Source: Phascolarctos cinereus (Eukaryota > Chordata > Mammalia > Diprotodontia > Phascolarctidae). Taken from it: a stretch of DNA of 64,000 nt. The stretch spans positions 3,045,001-3,109,000 of the forward strand of contig NW_018344184.1 in assembly GCF_002099425.1 (NCBI RefSeq), given 5' to 3'. The position numbers were made by a program, and so were the translations under genes. Positions 33,411 to 44,905 of the stretch are shown here, piece by piece (the stretch's first letter is position 1; every line of letters starts with the position of its first letter). Under the pieces are notes generated by a model. The model saw nothing but the letters and a program-made list of their open reading frames with translations. It was not told the DNA's origin and made no database searches.

Positions 33411-33760
33411 ATCAATGTTTTTGATCACGAGATTCTGCCATTGATGTACTCTGATACTAGAAATATGACTCATGTTTGTAGTTGTACCTCTCTAGGTTAA
33501 GTTACGTATAATAATTTGGAGAAGATCACTGAATCTATCAGAATCTGGACTTGTAGAAACCATCCTTCTGGTAGTTTCAGGTCAAGAGACAGGAACAAAT
33601 GGGATGAATTTTGGGGAAGGGGAAAATGAAGGACTTGAGCATAATGGAGTACCCCCCCTACCATTAATGCAGAGTAGGTGTGTATATGTGTATATTTGTG
33701 TATGCACACATGTGAATACACATATAGCGTCCCAATGTATGTACATATATATATATATAT

Positions 33761-33924
33761 ACAGGATGTCTCAAAAGTTTTTGCACAGTTTAAAGCTAAT
33801 AAAACTTAAAATTCTGAAAGTCATTTGGGATACCTTACATTATGGCCAACCCATTCATTTGCCTACTGCAATCTGGAAAAGCATTAAAGCTTAAAACAAC
33901 ACCAATACTTTTGGGATACCCTGT
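33761..33924. mobile_element. Mariner-like MITE(s)
   Basis: Starts 'acaggatgtctcaaaagttt' and ends 'acttttgggataccctgt', whose reverse complement matches the start. The first 78 bp (33761-33838) are themselves a near-palindrome ('gtttaaagctaataaaac' against 'ttttaagttttattagc'). This is therefore either one 164-bp element or an 80-bp MITE followed by half of another. It lies next to (TA)n, the expected mariner target. No transposase. Confidence 0.65.
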
Positions 33925-34020
33925 GTTCACAGATCTAGGGCTGTTCCTACAGATGGCAAAGGATCTGGGCCCAGAATTGTATAAGAGGAAGAAAATGGAT
34001 TGCTTTTGCGAATTTGTCAT

Positions 34021-34066
34021 GTGTGTGTGTGTGTATGTGTGTGCGTGTATAACAATTTCAGAATGT

Positions 34067-34115
<49 letters not shown>

Positions 34116-34134
34116 GTCTCTCTGTCTCTCTCTC

Positions 34135-34182
<48 letters not shown>

Positions 34183-34186
34183 TTTT
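34021..34186. repeat. Compound (TG)n, (TC)n, (CA)n microsatellite
   Basis: A TG run at 34021-34050, a (TC)n core at about 34073-34138 with a few TG steps, and (CA)n at 34139-34180. It is followed by nine Ts. The 187- and 143-codon frames across it are low-complexity artefacts. Confidence 0.97.
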
Positions 34187-34339
34187 TTTAACATGAGTAT
34201 TCTTCCAGTGGGATTATGGGAGAAAATGTGCACAGATAAGTGGGCATGCATGGTTGTAATAGCCATCGCTGGAGGGAGTACCTATTTGAAATCACAGATC
34301 CATCAAAGTCTTTTTTCCAGTGGATGCTTAGGAGTAGGA

Positions 34340-34485
34340 TCTAGGGATTTCAGACGTAACTTAACCCAACCCCATCATCTTATAGATGAGAAAAGTAAGG
34401 CATAGGTAGTTTGAGTTACTTGCCCAAGATAACTTTCCACCTGACTGCAAGACTTCATCATGCCCCCATGCTGAGTACACTACCT
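34340..34485 (-). mobile_element. MIR3-like SINE fragment
   Basis: 'ccccatcatcttatagatga', 'gaaaagtaaggcataggtag' and 'acttgcccaagataac' form the antisense core. Confidence 0.55.
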
Positions 34486-34489
34486 TCTG

Positions 34490-34655
34490 CCCTTGCTTTT
34501 TGGCTGTTTTTTTCTGTGCTATCTTTCCCCATTCGATTGTGAACTCTTTGAGGGAAGGGACTGTCTTTTGTCTTTATTTTTCTCCCTAGCACTTAGCACA
34601 ATGCCTGACACACAATAGGTACCTAATAAATGTTTATTGCCTATTTAATGTGGAT
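34490..34655 (+). mobile_element. L2 LINE 3' end
   Basis: 'gattgtgaactctttgaggg', 'aagggactgtcttttgtc' and 'gcacttagcacaatgcctg', ending 'acctaataaatgtttattgc': sense L2 terminus. Confidence 0.85.
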
Positions 34656-34936
34656 TAATTATATGAGCCCAAATGTTGTAATAACATGATTTTCAAAGAA
34701 TCAGATTTGCAGGCAACCTAAAGGGTAATGGAAAAATGCATGGTGGGTGCAAGTAGGCTATAGAAGATCTCCAATGATTAAGTAAAAAGTGGCGTATGGG
34801 GTAACAACCAGGAAACACTATCAAACGAGGAGATGAACTTGACATTTGTCACTGGGCCACCACCAGAACCAAGTCTCCTATTTCCCCCCTTCACAAAATT
34901 CAGCTCATCTGTTCTTGTCTCTTGATTCAGACCTCA

Positions 34937-36222
34937 TTTGTTGTCCTTCATCCTCAAAGAAGGCCAAAATGATATCACGATATCAGGGTCAATGAGTGTG
35001 TCCAACTGTGGCTAATCAGACCAATATGAGCTTGGAAGACTCTGGCATAAGTTGGAGTTATAAGCTCATTGACTACATAAGTTTTGATTGCAAAACTTAT
35101 GCCAGCTTCACAGCACTCGTCATCACAGGGGCCACCCCAGAAAAATGTTTATCCAGCTCCTACTTCAGCAAACTGGCTATTTGGATGTGATACCTGCTGA
35201 GTTCTCAAGAGCTGTTCATCTTTCAGGTCTGTTGGATTTCATGTTGTCCATAAGCATACATGCAAACCATGTGCCAGTGGTGAGTGGAATCATTTTTGCA
35301 AAAGTTTTTGTACATTTTTTTTTGTGTGTGTTTTGACCACAGGATGGGAGCTCTACCTGCCACGGTAAGCAGGCCAAGGTTAAGTGAAGCAGACAATTTT
35401 TAGAACATCTTTTCTAGCCCCTTCCTCATGCCAAGAGGTAAGCAATGCAGTCCTTAAAAAGTCTGCTCAGTCACAGAGGGGACTGCTGAATCCCACTGCT
35501 GCTTCAGTCCAGTGAGAAGATGACCCTATGGCCTAGGCCACCTATGTGCTGGGTTGTGACCACAGCTTCCATTGTATCTGCATCTGCTGTTTCATAACTA
35601 GCCTATCGCTACAGGACTTTGAGGTAGGTAAAATAGTCACACAAAATACTAAAATAATAAAATAGTTGAATAATAATATACTGAAATAGTAAATGGCATG
35701 GGTGATATATTTTGACTGACAAGTAACTTGGATTTTAGTGAGGAAGAGTTGCATAAAGTTGTCAGCTTCACTCTCTTCTGAAGAGTCATCAAAGTCCAGT
35801 GGCTAGACAAAAGTCAAGATGACTGGCAATGGCTTGGGATGCTATGGTTGACCCCTGGCATCTCTGATGCCTGACCAAGCTCTGAGCACTCTATGGTGCC
35901 TGCTTCGGCTGCCTTCATGGCTGTTAGAACTAATTGTTTTTATCTACCTATTCCATCAGGGAAGTCTTCACATGCTTGGGGTAGACAACCCCCTAACTCA
36001 GTGATGGTTTTGAGACCTATTGGTTACCCTTAGCCTGGTTTAGCCCGTCTGTCAAGACAGTTTTACTAAGGTGTGGCCGCTTGTATACTATAGCCTCTTG
36101 GAGCCATAGGTGAGAGCTGGGTGCCAGGTGGACACAAAAGTTGAATGTATAGTCCTGAAAAGGGCTCAGCAGTCGTCAGACCAGAGGTGCTAGTCCTCAC
36201 TAAACACCTCATACACCCCATT
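34937..36222 (-). mobile_element. RTE LINE, internally shortened copy
   Basis: Same 3' end as the RTE at 27.02 kb ('ttgttgtccttcatcctcaa', 'cagaccaatatgagcttgg') and the same 5' end ('tcttggagccataggtgag', 'ctgaaaagggctcagcag'), but only 1.29 kb long. The middle has no trace of the RT motifs. The 5' part at 35740-36220 also matches the 0.54-kb copy at 59.4 kb. Confidence 0.82.
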
Positions 36223-36504
36223 TGGAACTACCAAAAGGATGGGTACTACCAACCCAGACTCTAGTACACTTGGTATAATGACAGAAGCTTATGAATCTTC
36301 TTTGCTTCCTTTTTTTGTAAATTCCTTGTGATTTCACAAATGAATGGACGATCGAATAGTTCATACAAACAAATAAATGGCTCATATGAAAGGATAGTTC
36401 ATATTCAGAAGACAATTCTAATAAAATATTTTTTCATTCATTCATTCATTTATTCAGCACAGATCCTCAGAAAAGGAAACTCAGAGATCATCAACTCCAA
36501 CACA

Positions 36505-36610
36505 GTTTTTTGCTTATTATGTGTAAAATAATATGGTAGTTGGATGTTGGGAGAGCTGCCAAGATAATTAAGATAAGGTTTCTGCCCTCTTGGAACTTAG
36601 AAGCTAGCAA
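36505..36610 (-). mobile_element. L2 LINE 3' fragment
   Basis: 'gcttattatgtgtaaaataa' and 'tctgccctcttggaacttag' resemble the antisense L2 end. Weak. Confidence 0.4.
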
Positions 36611-36819
36611 ATCCCCAACATGCATGTTATTCTTGCTGGGTTTTTTTTCTTTTTATAGAGTATGTTTAAACGCTATTTAATGACATTTCTCTTTGAAACA
36701 GAATAGTTTTAAATTGATTTGATATAGCAAAGTTATATATACATGTGTATGTCTCTATGAAATACTTGCATGTAATGTATACGTGGGTTTGTTGTCATAT
36801 GTAACAACAAAGAGTTTGT

Positions 36820-37320
36820 TTCCTTCCTTAATTAAAATATTTTCCCCATAAGTATAAATGCACGGCCAGGACTGAATCTATTTTTGACCAATAAATTTAT
36901 TGCCATATTGATATCCCCTGAGAATGATGCACACTGCTTTATGCTACATTTATGTAAGGGTTAGCCTTCTGTACATCCATAGGTCAGGAAGCTGGAATCT
37001 GACCTATGCCCAGGCAGAAATGTATTCCCTAGAAGTAGTAGGTAATTCTAATTAATTTGGCCTTAGCCTTTCTTGAGCTGAGCTGAGATTACCAATTGAG
37101 TACAATTATAGAAGGTGATGTGGGGCTTCTGACCTACAGTCTGCTGGAGACTCAACTGAGATCATCTCACCTACAGTATTTCCCCAAGGACTTCAGGATA
37201 ACGATTTTAAATGCTAATTACATCATGCAATCAATTCTGTGGTAACATTGAGAGCATTTTGATTTATGATGGATATTAAGTAAGAGCAAGAAGGAAGCCC
37301 AATAGATTTAAAGGATTAAA
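36820..37320. other. Repeat-free block, candidate conserved non-coding element
   Basis: About 500 bp without recognisable repeats. It is rich in homeodomain-like words: 'ctaattaatttgg' near 37050, 'tgctaattacatcatgcaat' near 37212-37231, and several CAATTA/TAATTG. No reading frame with a domain. A regulatory role is inference from composition. Confidence 0.35.
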
Positions 37321-37589
37321 AAAAATATTCAATATTTCTTTAGCACAAAAATAACCCAAGGAAACAAATTTTAGACTGTCCTGTATTATTTTCTCATTGT
37401 TGTCAATGAGTTCTCCTTCGAAAACTCCTTCTTGTTGATTATCCATGTTTCTTCACTCAACTCTCTCTTCTAAAGCTGAGCTTTAAGCAGCGACTAAATA
37501 AAGGATATCCATGTGCAAAAAACTTTGTATGTAAAGGGAGGGCCTTAGGGAGAGATGTATGGAAGCTGAAAATAACAACAGTAACAACA

Positions 37590-37651
<62 letters not shown>

Positions 37652-37672
37652 TAGCATTTATATAGTGCCTAC
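37590..37672 (-). mobile_element. MIR tail expanded as (TAA)n
   Basis: (TAA)n of about 19 units is followed by 'ctagcatttatatagtgcct', the antisense MIR 3' end whose natural tail is TTATTA. The MIR resumes after the LTR at 38396-38455 ('catatgccaaacattgtgct'). The last four bases, CTAC, are the LTR target duplication. Confidence 0.75.
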
Positions 37673-38395
37673 TGTGGGAGTTGAGTGAACCACACTGACT
37701 CCATCTTGTCACTCAATTCTGGAGCTAACTTAGTTCCCTTTCTATTCAGTTATGGGCCCAGTCCAATTTCTGTCTTATAAGAAAACTTTATTCAATTGTG
37801 GGAATTGGGAGAAAACCTTGTTGTATTTTTTTAACCTAGCCCTGCAGGACTGGGAAACTGGACCTTCTCTCCCTGCTGCTTAGAGACCCTTAACCAAGGA
37901 CCTAGGTTATGCTGGCCAGAAATACAGTCAGATCCAAAATTGATATAAGGAGTTTTCTCACAATTATACATCTTAGACAGCTCATATGTCTTATCTAAAA
38001 ACTGGCCCCATGCTGATCAATCGGCTCTTGTGTACATGTTCCCTTGATTATTTACAGATACTTGGGGAAAGGGACACCTCCTTTTCTGAATTCTGGGAAT
38101 TATATCTGTTCACTCTCCCCTTCCCAACTTGGAAAGTCCCTAATCTTTCCTCCAATTAGAAATCAGATTACCTAACATTGTATTGTTTCCTTTTAACTAA
38201 ATAGCCTTATTTGATTAATTGTTTCTAACGTATATAAAAAAACCGTCTTCCTCTTTATTCATGGTTCAGTCCTAAGCAGAGAAAGGGGCCTGGTCCTGAT
38301 TTGTTAGGCAATTGGCATGCATTGCTTAATAAATTAATGTGCTTGGGAGATCAAACTTTTGTTTTCCTCAGTTATTTAATCTTTCACCTGCCACA
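37673..38395 (+). mobile_element. Solo LTR, class I-like ERV fossil
   Basis: A 723-bp LTR that starts TGTGG and ends CCACA, a perfect 5-bp inverted terminus. It is flanked by the 4-bp target duplication CTAC (37669-37672 and 38396-38399). It has a TATA box at 38231-38238 and an AATAAA signal at 38328-38333, about 97 bp apart, as expected for U3-R-U5. It interrupts an antisense MIR whose halves join cleanly across it. No internal viral sequence. Termini and duplication are identical, so it is not among the oldest insertions. Confidence 0.9.
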
Positions 38396-38460
38396 CTACC
38401 ATATGCCAAACATTGTGCTAAGTATTTTACAAAAATTATCTCATTAGCCAAGGCTGTAAA
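38396..38460 (-). mobile_element. MIR SINE, right part
   Basis: 'ccatatgccaaacattgtgc', 'taagtattttac' and 'attatctcatta' continue the antisense MIR split by the LTR. The remaining core is missing. Confidence 0.65.
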
Positions 38461-38614
38461 GATAATTCTTTCATGAGAATTCCACAATCCTTTTTGGTAA
38501 AGTATTACAAAACTACACAATGTCTACATTTTTGCTGCCATTACTGTTTAGGATGCTTACTATGTTTAAATACATGAAGTATGTTTGAATATACTTTCTG
38601 TGCTCACAGTTCCA

Positions 38615-38828
38615 AAAAAGGGAAATTGAGAATCAGTAGTACGCAGTGGAAAGAACAATTTGGAGGCACAAGGAATCCAGAAACCTAATTTCTAGCCCTA
38701 GCCCCACCAATAATTGCCTTTGGTCAACTCACTTAACTTCTCTGAGGTTCATTTGCCTCTTCTGTAAAACGAAGGGGTTGGGCTAGATTATTTAGATAGC
38801 CCCTTCCAGCTCTACGAATCTAATGTAT
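38615..38828 (+). mobile_element. MIR3-like SINE
   Basis: Sense copy: 'agtacgcagtggaaagaac', 'ctcacttaacttctctgagg' and 'ggggttgggctagattattt', ending 'cccttccagctctacgaatc'. The tail is L3/CR1-like, which fits a SINE mobilised by L3. Confidence 0.78.
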
Positions 38829-38844
38829 TAAATCTCAATACAAA

Positions 38845-39205
38845 GGAATGAAAACAAATACAGATTCTCCGCAGCATTCCCTCGATGAGCTGTCGATCTT
38901 GATGTGCTGGAAGACATTTGGCGCCCACCATCCATCTTCAATATCTCTCCCTGATGTAAAACAAATGCTCCTTTGGACCATTTTGGAGGGCTGTTTAGCT
39001 ATTTACTCAGATTAAAACAATGTGACACGTAAAATTAATGCAACAGCACCTTCACAATTATTAATGTGAAATAAATATGGCTTACAGATGCTCTTTCCTT
39101 TGCTAAGAAATAAAGCTGTTGATGGCAAAGTTGCCGCAGAGCTCATTGAAATCCCACTCTGAGTTGAGCATCTGAGCTGGATTTATTTGGAAGGAATTCT
39201 CTGGC
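38845..39205. other. Repeat-free block, candidate conserved non-coding element
   Basis: About 360 bp lacking repeats, with SOX-like AACAATG near 39016, 'taaaattaatgcaacagc' near 39031, ATTATTAATG near 39058, and E-box/TGACA words. Sequence complexity is high and no open frame has a domain. It looks like an enhancer-type element; conservation untested. Confidence 0.4.
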
Positions 39206-40179
39206 ACAGAAGGTTTTATGGGTGATAGAGGTTGTTGTTGTTTTCCATGTAAGCATTAAGGAGAAACTGTGCATGCTATAAATCACATGCTCAGTGTCAG
39301 CCAGGTTTCCATACAAGCAATGAGTTCCTTAACTGGTGCAGAAGAAAGTGAATTGTCATTGGTTTTTAGTTGGAATATTTTAGGAATGAAGTTTTATTTT
39401 CTCTTAGGGGAGAGATTCATAAATCAATTTGTGGTTAAGTCTCTATGGAAAACATGTTTCATTTATGTACTTTTTCTTGGTCTTTGTGTTTGAAGACAAA
39501 TGTAATTGATTTTACAAACCTGATTGTTTGATCAGATTAGTTTATTGGATTAGCCTTTTAAGATCATCATGATTTATTTGTTTTCCATGATGTATTTATT
39601 TGGATATTTTATTATAGTTTATTCTCCATTCAATTTTGTAGATTGAAGAAAAATATCAATAAACAAGTCCAAGTTTAGTTATTATTTTGGATGAAGACGG
39701 TGTAAAATTTACGAGAAAGATACAACTATTCCTAAAACTTAATGGGACAAGTTCTCCCCATTTAACAAGTATTTATTGAAATAACTGAGAATGTGAAGCT
39801 TAGAGAAGAGAAGACTTAGAATGAAAAGGCTAGTGCTTTCTAAATTTTTTAAGTTTTGCTATGTGGAAGTTTCATGCGGGACACAAAATTCTACTGAGGT
39901 AGATAGCAGAAGATTATATATGGTATCATCTCAACAACAATAATGACAATGACAACAACAACAATGAAAGCCTCATGGGAGTGGAAAGGAAAGCAAGATT
40001 CCAAAAAGCTTGGTGCTGATGGCTACTAAACTAGGTCATCCCCAAAACAGTTATAGGTGAAACCGAAAATAAGAGAAGGAATAGATACATTAATATGTCT
40101 ATAAGTGATGAATTGTGTGTGTATGTGTGTATAATCTGTTCTCATTACTGGTGATAACAAAACCACCGTTTTCAGACTC
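39206..40179. other. Unique DNA, no gene recognised
   Basis: AT-rich, with an (ACA/ATG)n-like stretch at 39930-39966. The 74-codon frame at 39269-39493 has no domain. No named repeat. Confidence 0.45.
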
Positions 40180-40690
40180 TAATATCTAAATACCTTATTT
40201 GAAATATGAGCAAGTGGAAATAACACTTAGGAAGATAAATTTGGGGAAAGCAGCTGGTTGTAACCAGATACACAAAGAAGAAATGAATTTTAAAAGTAAC
40301 AAAATTCTGAAGGGACTTACAGACCAATTCTCAAGATCAAAGAAGCAAGGATATAAAAAAAGAAAAAAATATGGAAAGTATTATTACCAAAAAAAGATTG
40401 ATAGGACATCAACAACTTCAGACCCATATGCTTAGTGTCTCCTTTCTGCAAAATCTTTACAAGAATGGCAAATGTCCTTTTTGATAATATCCTTGATGAA
40501 AACATAGGAAGGGAATAGCCAGGCTTTCAAAAGTAATTTTCTGTTGTATATTACTTCTTTACAGTCACACAATTGATTTAGAAGCATAAAGAATAAAAAA
40601 TCCTACTGCGTTAATAGTTTATGGATTCCAAAAATCTTTTAATTTAGTAAATCAAAATGCAGATTTAAAAGCCCATTTTTAACATGTATT
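40180..40690 (+). mobile_element. Ancient RTE-clade LINE fragment (MamRTE-like)
   Basis: Sense fragment of an RTE reverse transcriptase. At about 40402-40460 it reads DINNFRPICLVSPF, matching the DINNYRPI(C/S)LLS motif of RTE/BovB-type RT, with 'cttgatgaaaacataggaag' (LDENQPREQ) after it. 'gggaaagcagctggt' upstream fits GKA(A/T)G. It is a different lineage from the RTE at 27-30 kb. Stops present. Confidence 0.7.
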
Positions 40691-41474
40691 TGTCACTAGG
40701 TGTCAGTAATAGCCAGTTACTGAGGGGTTAAATGTTCACCTTGGCATAGGATGAAAATGCTTATTCAGTCTTTTGCTTTCTATGGTTACCAGTGAGTCAG
40801 CAAACTTCTTCCCTCAGTTTATCTTGTCTGTAGGGCAATCACTCTAAGAGAATGTCTATTTGCAGATGTAGGTAATCAAAATTAGGTCTGAGCCCCCGCC
40901 AGCTGGATAAGCATACGCCCTCTCCCACCTCTTTGTACACCTTCATTTATATAGTGGTATTTCAAAAGCTATTAGCTACATGACCTTAGCACAATGGAAT
41001 TGGTTTTCCCTGGAAGCAGACAGCACTGTTTTTACTCAGCATAGAATCAGTAAATAAATAATCACTATGTATTGTCACTCAAGTAGAATGCATAATCAAA
41101 TACATAAATTTACTAAACACTTACAAGCTTGCCACTCTCCTAGATGCTTAAGGTCACTCCCCCAGTTCCCAACAAGTGCTTTCTTCCCATTTTTCTCAAG
41201 ACTAGTCATCAGGTGAAGACCCAGAAAGGCTGGAGTCAAGGTCTGAGGTCACATGCCGTGGGATCTATAAAAACTAGAACTCAGGAGGGTTGGGGTCATT
41301 GGAGAAGAACTCTGACTATGTCAGTCACAAAACATGAGAAACAGAGTTGGCAGATAGCCCAGGCAAGGTACAAAATTACCATTATTCTTGTAACACTTTT
41401 CTCTTGAGCAAAGACCCATACTTTGCTGCCACCATATCTTTCATCTACAATTCCTGTCATAACCTCAGATAGGT
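40691..41474. other. Unique DNA, no gene recognised
   Basis: Includes a short G+C-rich island around 40890-40925. The 87-codon frame at 41144-41407 has no domain. Confidence 0.45.
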
Positions 41475-41728
41475 GTCACAAGGGATAGATCCCAGTGCCT
41501 ATAGTCAGGAAGCCCTGATTTCAGATCTAGCCTCAGATACTTATTAAGACACTAATTGTGTGATCCCGGCCAAGACTCAACCTCTGTCTGCCTCACTTTC
41601 TTCAACTGTTAGATGAGAGTAATAAAAACACCTCTCTCACAGGGTTATTGTAAAGATCAAATGAGGTAATATTTATAAAAGTGTTTAGCACAGTGCCTGG
41701 CATATATTAGTTGCTTAATATATGTCTG
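41475..41728 (+). mobile_element. MIR/THER SINE, near full length
   Basis: Sense: 'gatcccagtgcctatagtca', 'agcctcagatacttattaag', 'ttattgtaaagatcaaatga' and 'gcacagtgcctggcatatat'. Complete in order. Confidence 0.8.
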
Positions 41729-42654
41729 TCTCTTTCTTTTCTTCTTCCCAATCTCTGATCCCCACAGGATGTTTGGGAAGAATCAGCCTAAGGTGTTATT
41801 ATAATATCATGAAACATTTCTTGATAGATGTAGCCTCAGAGAAAACATTGTTCAATGACCCTCTGATTATTAATATTGAGCAAAGTGTGAAAAGGGAGAT
41901 GTGTACTTACAAGAGATTTTTGATATTGTAGAGAATGCTCTTTTCTAAGTCCAAGTGAAAGAATTCTGTAAAGATTTTATGTTTTTTCAGACACTCATAT
42001 TTGTCGATGCATTGTACTATTTTCATTAGACCAGAAAAAGACATTGATTATGCAATGAAATCCATGGTCACTTGAAAGATATAATACTAGCAATACACAA
42101 AGCATAAAACCAATGGATAAGGGAAAGAAAAAAAAATATTACCTGGAATTGGGTGGGTGGCCCATTGAGCTAATACATCATGGAGAAAGATACTGATCTC
42201 TCTTGGAGCTAAGCCTATAATTTAATATTAATAATTTAAAAATAATTATTACATTTGGGAAATTGTTTAACCATCCCATTCTGACCAAAAAAAAATCCTT
42301 TTTTTTTTACATCACCCTTCTAGTGATGTTATATGGATAGATCACTGCAGAATTGTAGGTGACTCAAACAATAATAGAAAAATACATGACAGGAATAAGT
42401 AGACTGTATTATATAAGGAGCAATCTGTGCACAAGAAGTGGTATAAAACATCATTAATGACAAGTATGATTAGAAAAGACAGTATGGTTATATAATAGTA
42501 TAGGAATGACAGGTGGACAATAGAAGTATTAAACTAGTGCCCCCAAAATGTTAAAAGGTTTAGAAGTTGATCTCTAGCATGTTGGATACAATCTTTACAG
42601 AGGATTTGTGGGACCACATGGATGAGAATTCACATGGTAAGAAAGTATGATCAT
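41729..42654. other. No recognised feature
   Basis: About 0.9 kb, AT-rich, with no named repeat and no frame above 69 codons. Confidence 0.45.
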
Positions 42655-42858
42655 TGGACAATGGGTTTAGAGCTAGAATAGATCTAGAAGATCATTGAAT
42701 CAAATTCTCTTTCAACTCATTTTGCAGATGAGAAACTGAGGCACAGAGATTAAGTGATTTGCCCAGGTATGCTACATAGTGAATATGTGAGGTATAATGT
42801 GAACTCAGATCTTCTAGATGCCAAGAGTAGGTTTCTATTCACTATGCTATGTGATTTG
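42655..42858 (-). mobile_element. MIR3-like SINE
   Basis: 'gggtttagagctagaataga', 'cattttgcagatgagaaact' and 'gaggcacagagattaagtga', then 'gtttctattcactatgc'. Confidence 0.75.
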
Positions 42859-43104
42859 TCTGTGATGTGTCCCATGGTGGGAATGTTCACTTTGAGATCA
42901 TGAGTATGAAAGTATATACATCAAATGGAAAAGGGAATCATTCCTCTTGGTCCAGAAGTCACAGAGGGCAGAACCAAGAAAAGTTGGTAGAAGTGATAGA
43001 AATAGATATTTTGTACAAATATAAGGATTTTTTAATGAAAAAAATTCGTCTCATTCATGTGCTTGTGTATAACTTCCCTCCACTGATATAGATTGACCAC
43101 TTTA

Positions 43105-43268
43105 AAAAGAAAAACAAAACTTAGAGCCATAAAAATTTTCCTGGAGGCACTAAGAGGTTAAGTGACTTACCTATGGTCCCACAGCCAGTTTATGTCAAAA
43201 ATGGGACTTGAATGTAGATCTTCTTGGCTCTAAGACTGGTTGTCTAATCTTTATGCCATGTCTTTCAG
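43105..43268 (-). mobile_element. MIR-type SINE fragment
   Basis: 'actaagaggttaagtgactt', 'tatggtcccacagccagtt' and 'gggacttgaatgtagatc' form the antisense core. Confidence 0.65.
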
Positions 43269-43271
43269 CAT

Positions 43272-43480
43272 AATATGGAATATGTGGAATAACTTCCTAG
43301 TAATTAATTACCTGAAATGGATGGGCTGCCTTAGGAGATAATGGGTCTTCTCTGGCTAGAGGATTTCTAGAGGAGAAAAAATGTTCATTTTTCTGGGATA
43401 TTATGGGCAAAATTTTGATGTTGGATGAGGTTGATCTCCACGATTTCTTCTGACTCTGCAATTCTATACATCCATGAAAT
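43272..43480 (+). mobile_element. L3/CR1 LINE 3' end
   Basis: 'atggatgggctgccttagga', 'gttggatgaggttgatctcc' and 'cttctgactctgcaattcta' are the sense L3/CR1 3' terminus. Confidence 0.7.
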
Positions 43481-44769
43481 TATTCAAAAGTTAGTCTAAT
43501 GTTACTTGGTAACAACTTGCTGCTGAGTCATGGATCATCTGTACTTCTTATACAACATTTTATAAAACATCAGATAACTTCTAAACCTGCAAGTTTTTAG
43601 GCTTTAGTGAGGCTTTTGAAACAACTATGCAAAAAGATCACTAAAATGAATCTTTCAACTCTCTATTTTCTATGTGAAAAATTGAAGAACAATATTTATT
43701 ATTGGTAGGTCCATAGGCACTAAGTCCCCAAACACATGGTAGTGACTAATTAGAATCAAAACAATTTTAAATGTTATAGAAATGTTGACCAAATACATAA
43801 TGCATAAGGGAATCAAGCAAACTGGGACTTCCATTTGATTAAAATATAATTCAGCAACATGGTAACTCAGATCATTAAATTAGAAACAAGACATAGTAAA
43901 GTTGAAGTTGATAATATAAAAGACATCATTAAAGCTAAGATTAGATTAACAAGAAAAGAAGCTGGACATAATGTGACATAATGAGCTCTAGTCTTTCTTC
44001 GAGGCCAAAAAAGGTCCATATGAGTAAAAGATGAGACTGCAAAGAAGAATTGCCAAGAAACTACCTTCAGCAGTCCTTCCTTCTACACAGTAGTCAGAAG
44101 CCAGCAGTTAGGCACCATTCAAGTGTGAGAAGTCTCTTGCTATAACTTGGAGATATAAGTGGAACTTTTTTCCCAGGTTGTCAAAATATAGCATGACTCA
44201 CTTCCTATCTATGTGGCCTTCTGGGTTACTTTCTGTGTACTTCATGGTCTTCTTTAACTGTCACATGACACACTTCCATTTTTTTTTCATTTGACCACAG
44301 GCTACTATTCTTAGAGTCTTGTCACTATTCCACTCCTCAACCAGGTCTGCCTTGACCTATCACCATGTCCCTGCATCCTCCCAAGGTTTAGGAGGCAAGG
44401 AAAAATAGTCCTGCAGTAGGAATATGGCATAAATACTTTGACATTTCCCTGATGTCGTGTGCCTAGACACGGGTAGATCTTCCTTGATAATCAGCCTAAA
44501 AAGTGAATTTGGCCCAGGTGCAATGATTCTCAGTTATGGTTCAAGCACAAGAGACTTCATGTGATAAGATGTTAACATAGAGAATCATCATGGGTGATTA
44601 TAGCTGCGTATACCTTTTCTAGGGTTACATATAGAGGGCAATGAACAGCAGAGGAGCTCTAGTAGAGATTTTTAATCCCCAAAACCAGTTAAAAGCCAAG
44701 AAAGAGAGTCCTCCTGAGGCTGTTGATCTGGGGAGCAGTTGAACGATAATCAAAATCAACATCATAGTT
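43481..44769. other. No recognised feature
   Basis: About 1.3 kb. The AT-rich part at 43850-43980 may be a decayed LINE, but I cannot place it. No gene. Confidence 0.4.
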
Positions 44770-44905
44770 ATGTCAAGTCAAGCCAACAAGCATTTATTGA
44801 CTCTTAGTACATGCCAGGCACTGTACTAAACACTGAGAATTCAAAAACAAGCAAAGACAGTCTCTGCTATCAAAGAGCTTACATTCTAGTAGGGTAAGAC
44901 AATGC
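44770..44905 (-). mobile_element. L2 LINE 3' end
   Basis: 'gccaacaagcatttattgac', 'tacatgccaggcactgtact' and 'tcaaagagcttacattctag' are the antisense L2 terminus. Confidence 0.82.

Noticed and set aside
33842-34405. Open frames of 187 codons (plus) and 143 codons (minus), the longest in the window
   Set aside because: Both are carried by the TC/CA microsatellite and give Ser-Leu, Thr-His or Arg-Glu runs; the outer parts are MITE and MIR sequence.
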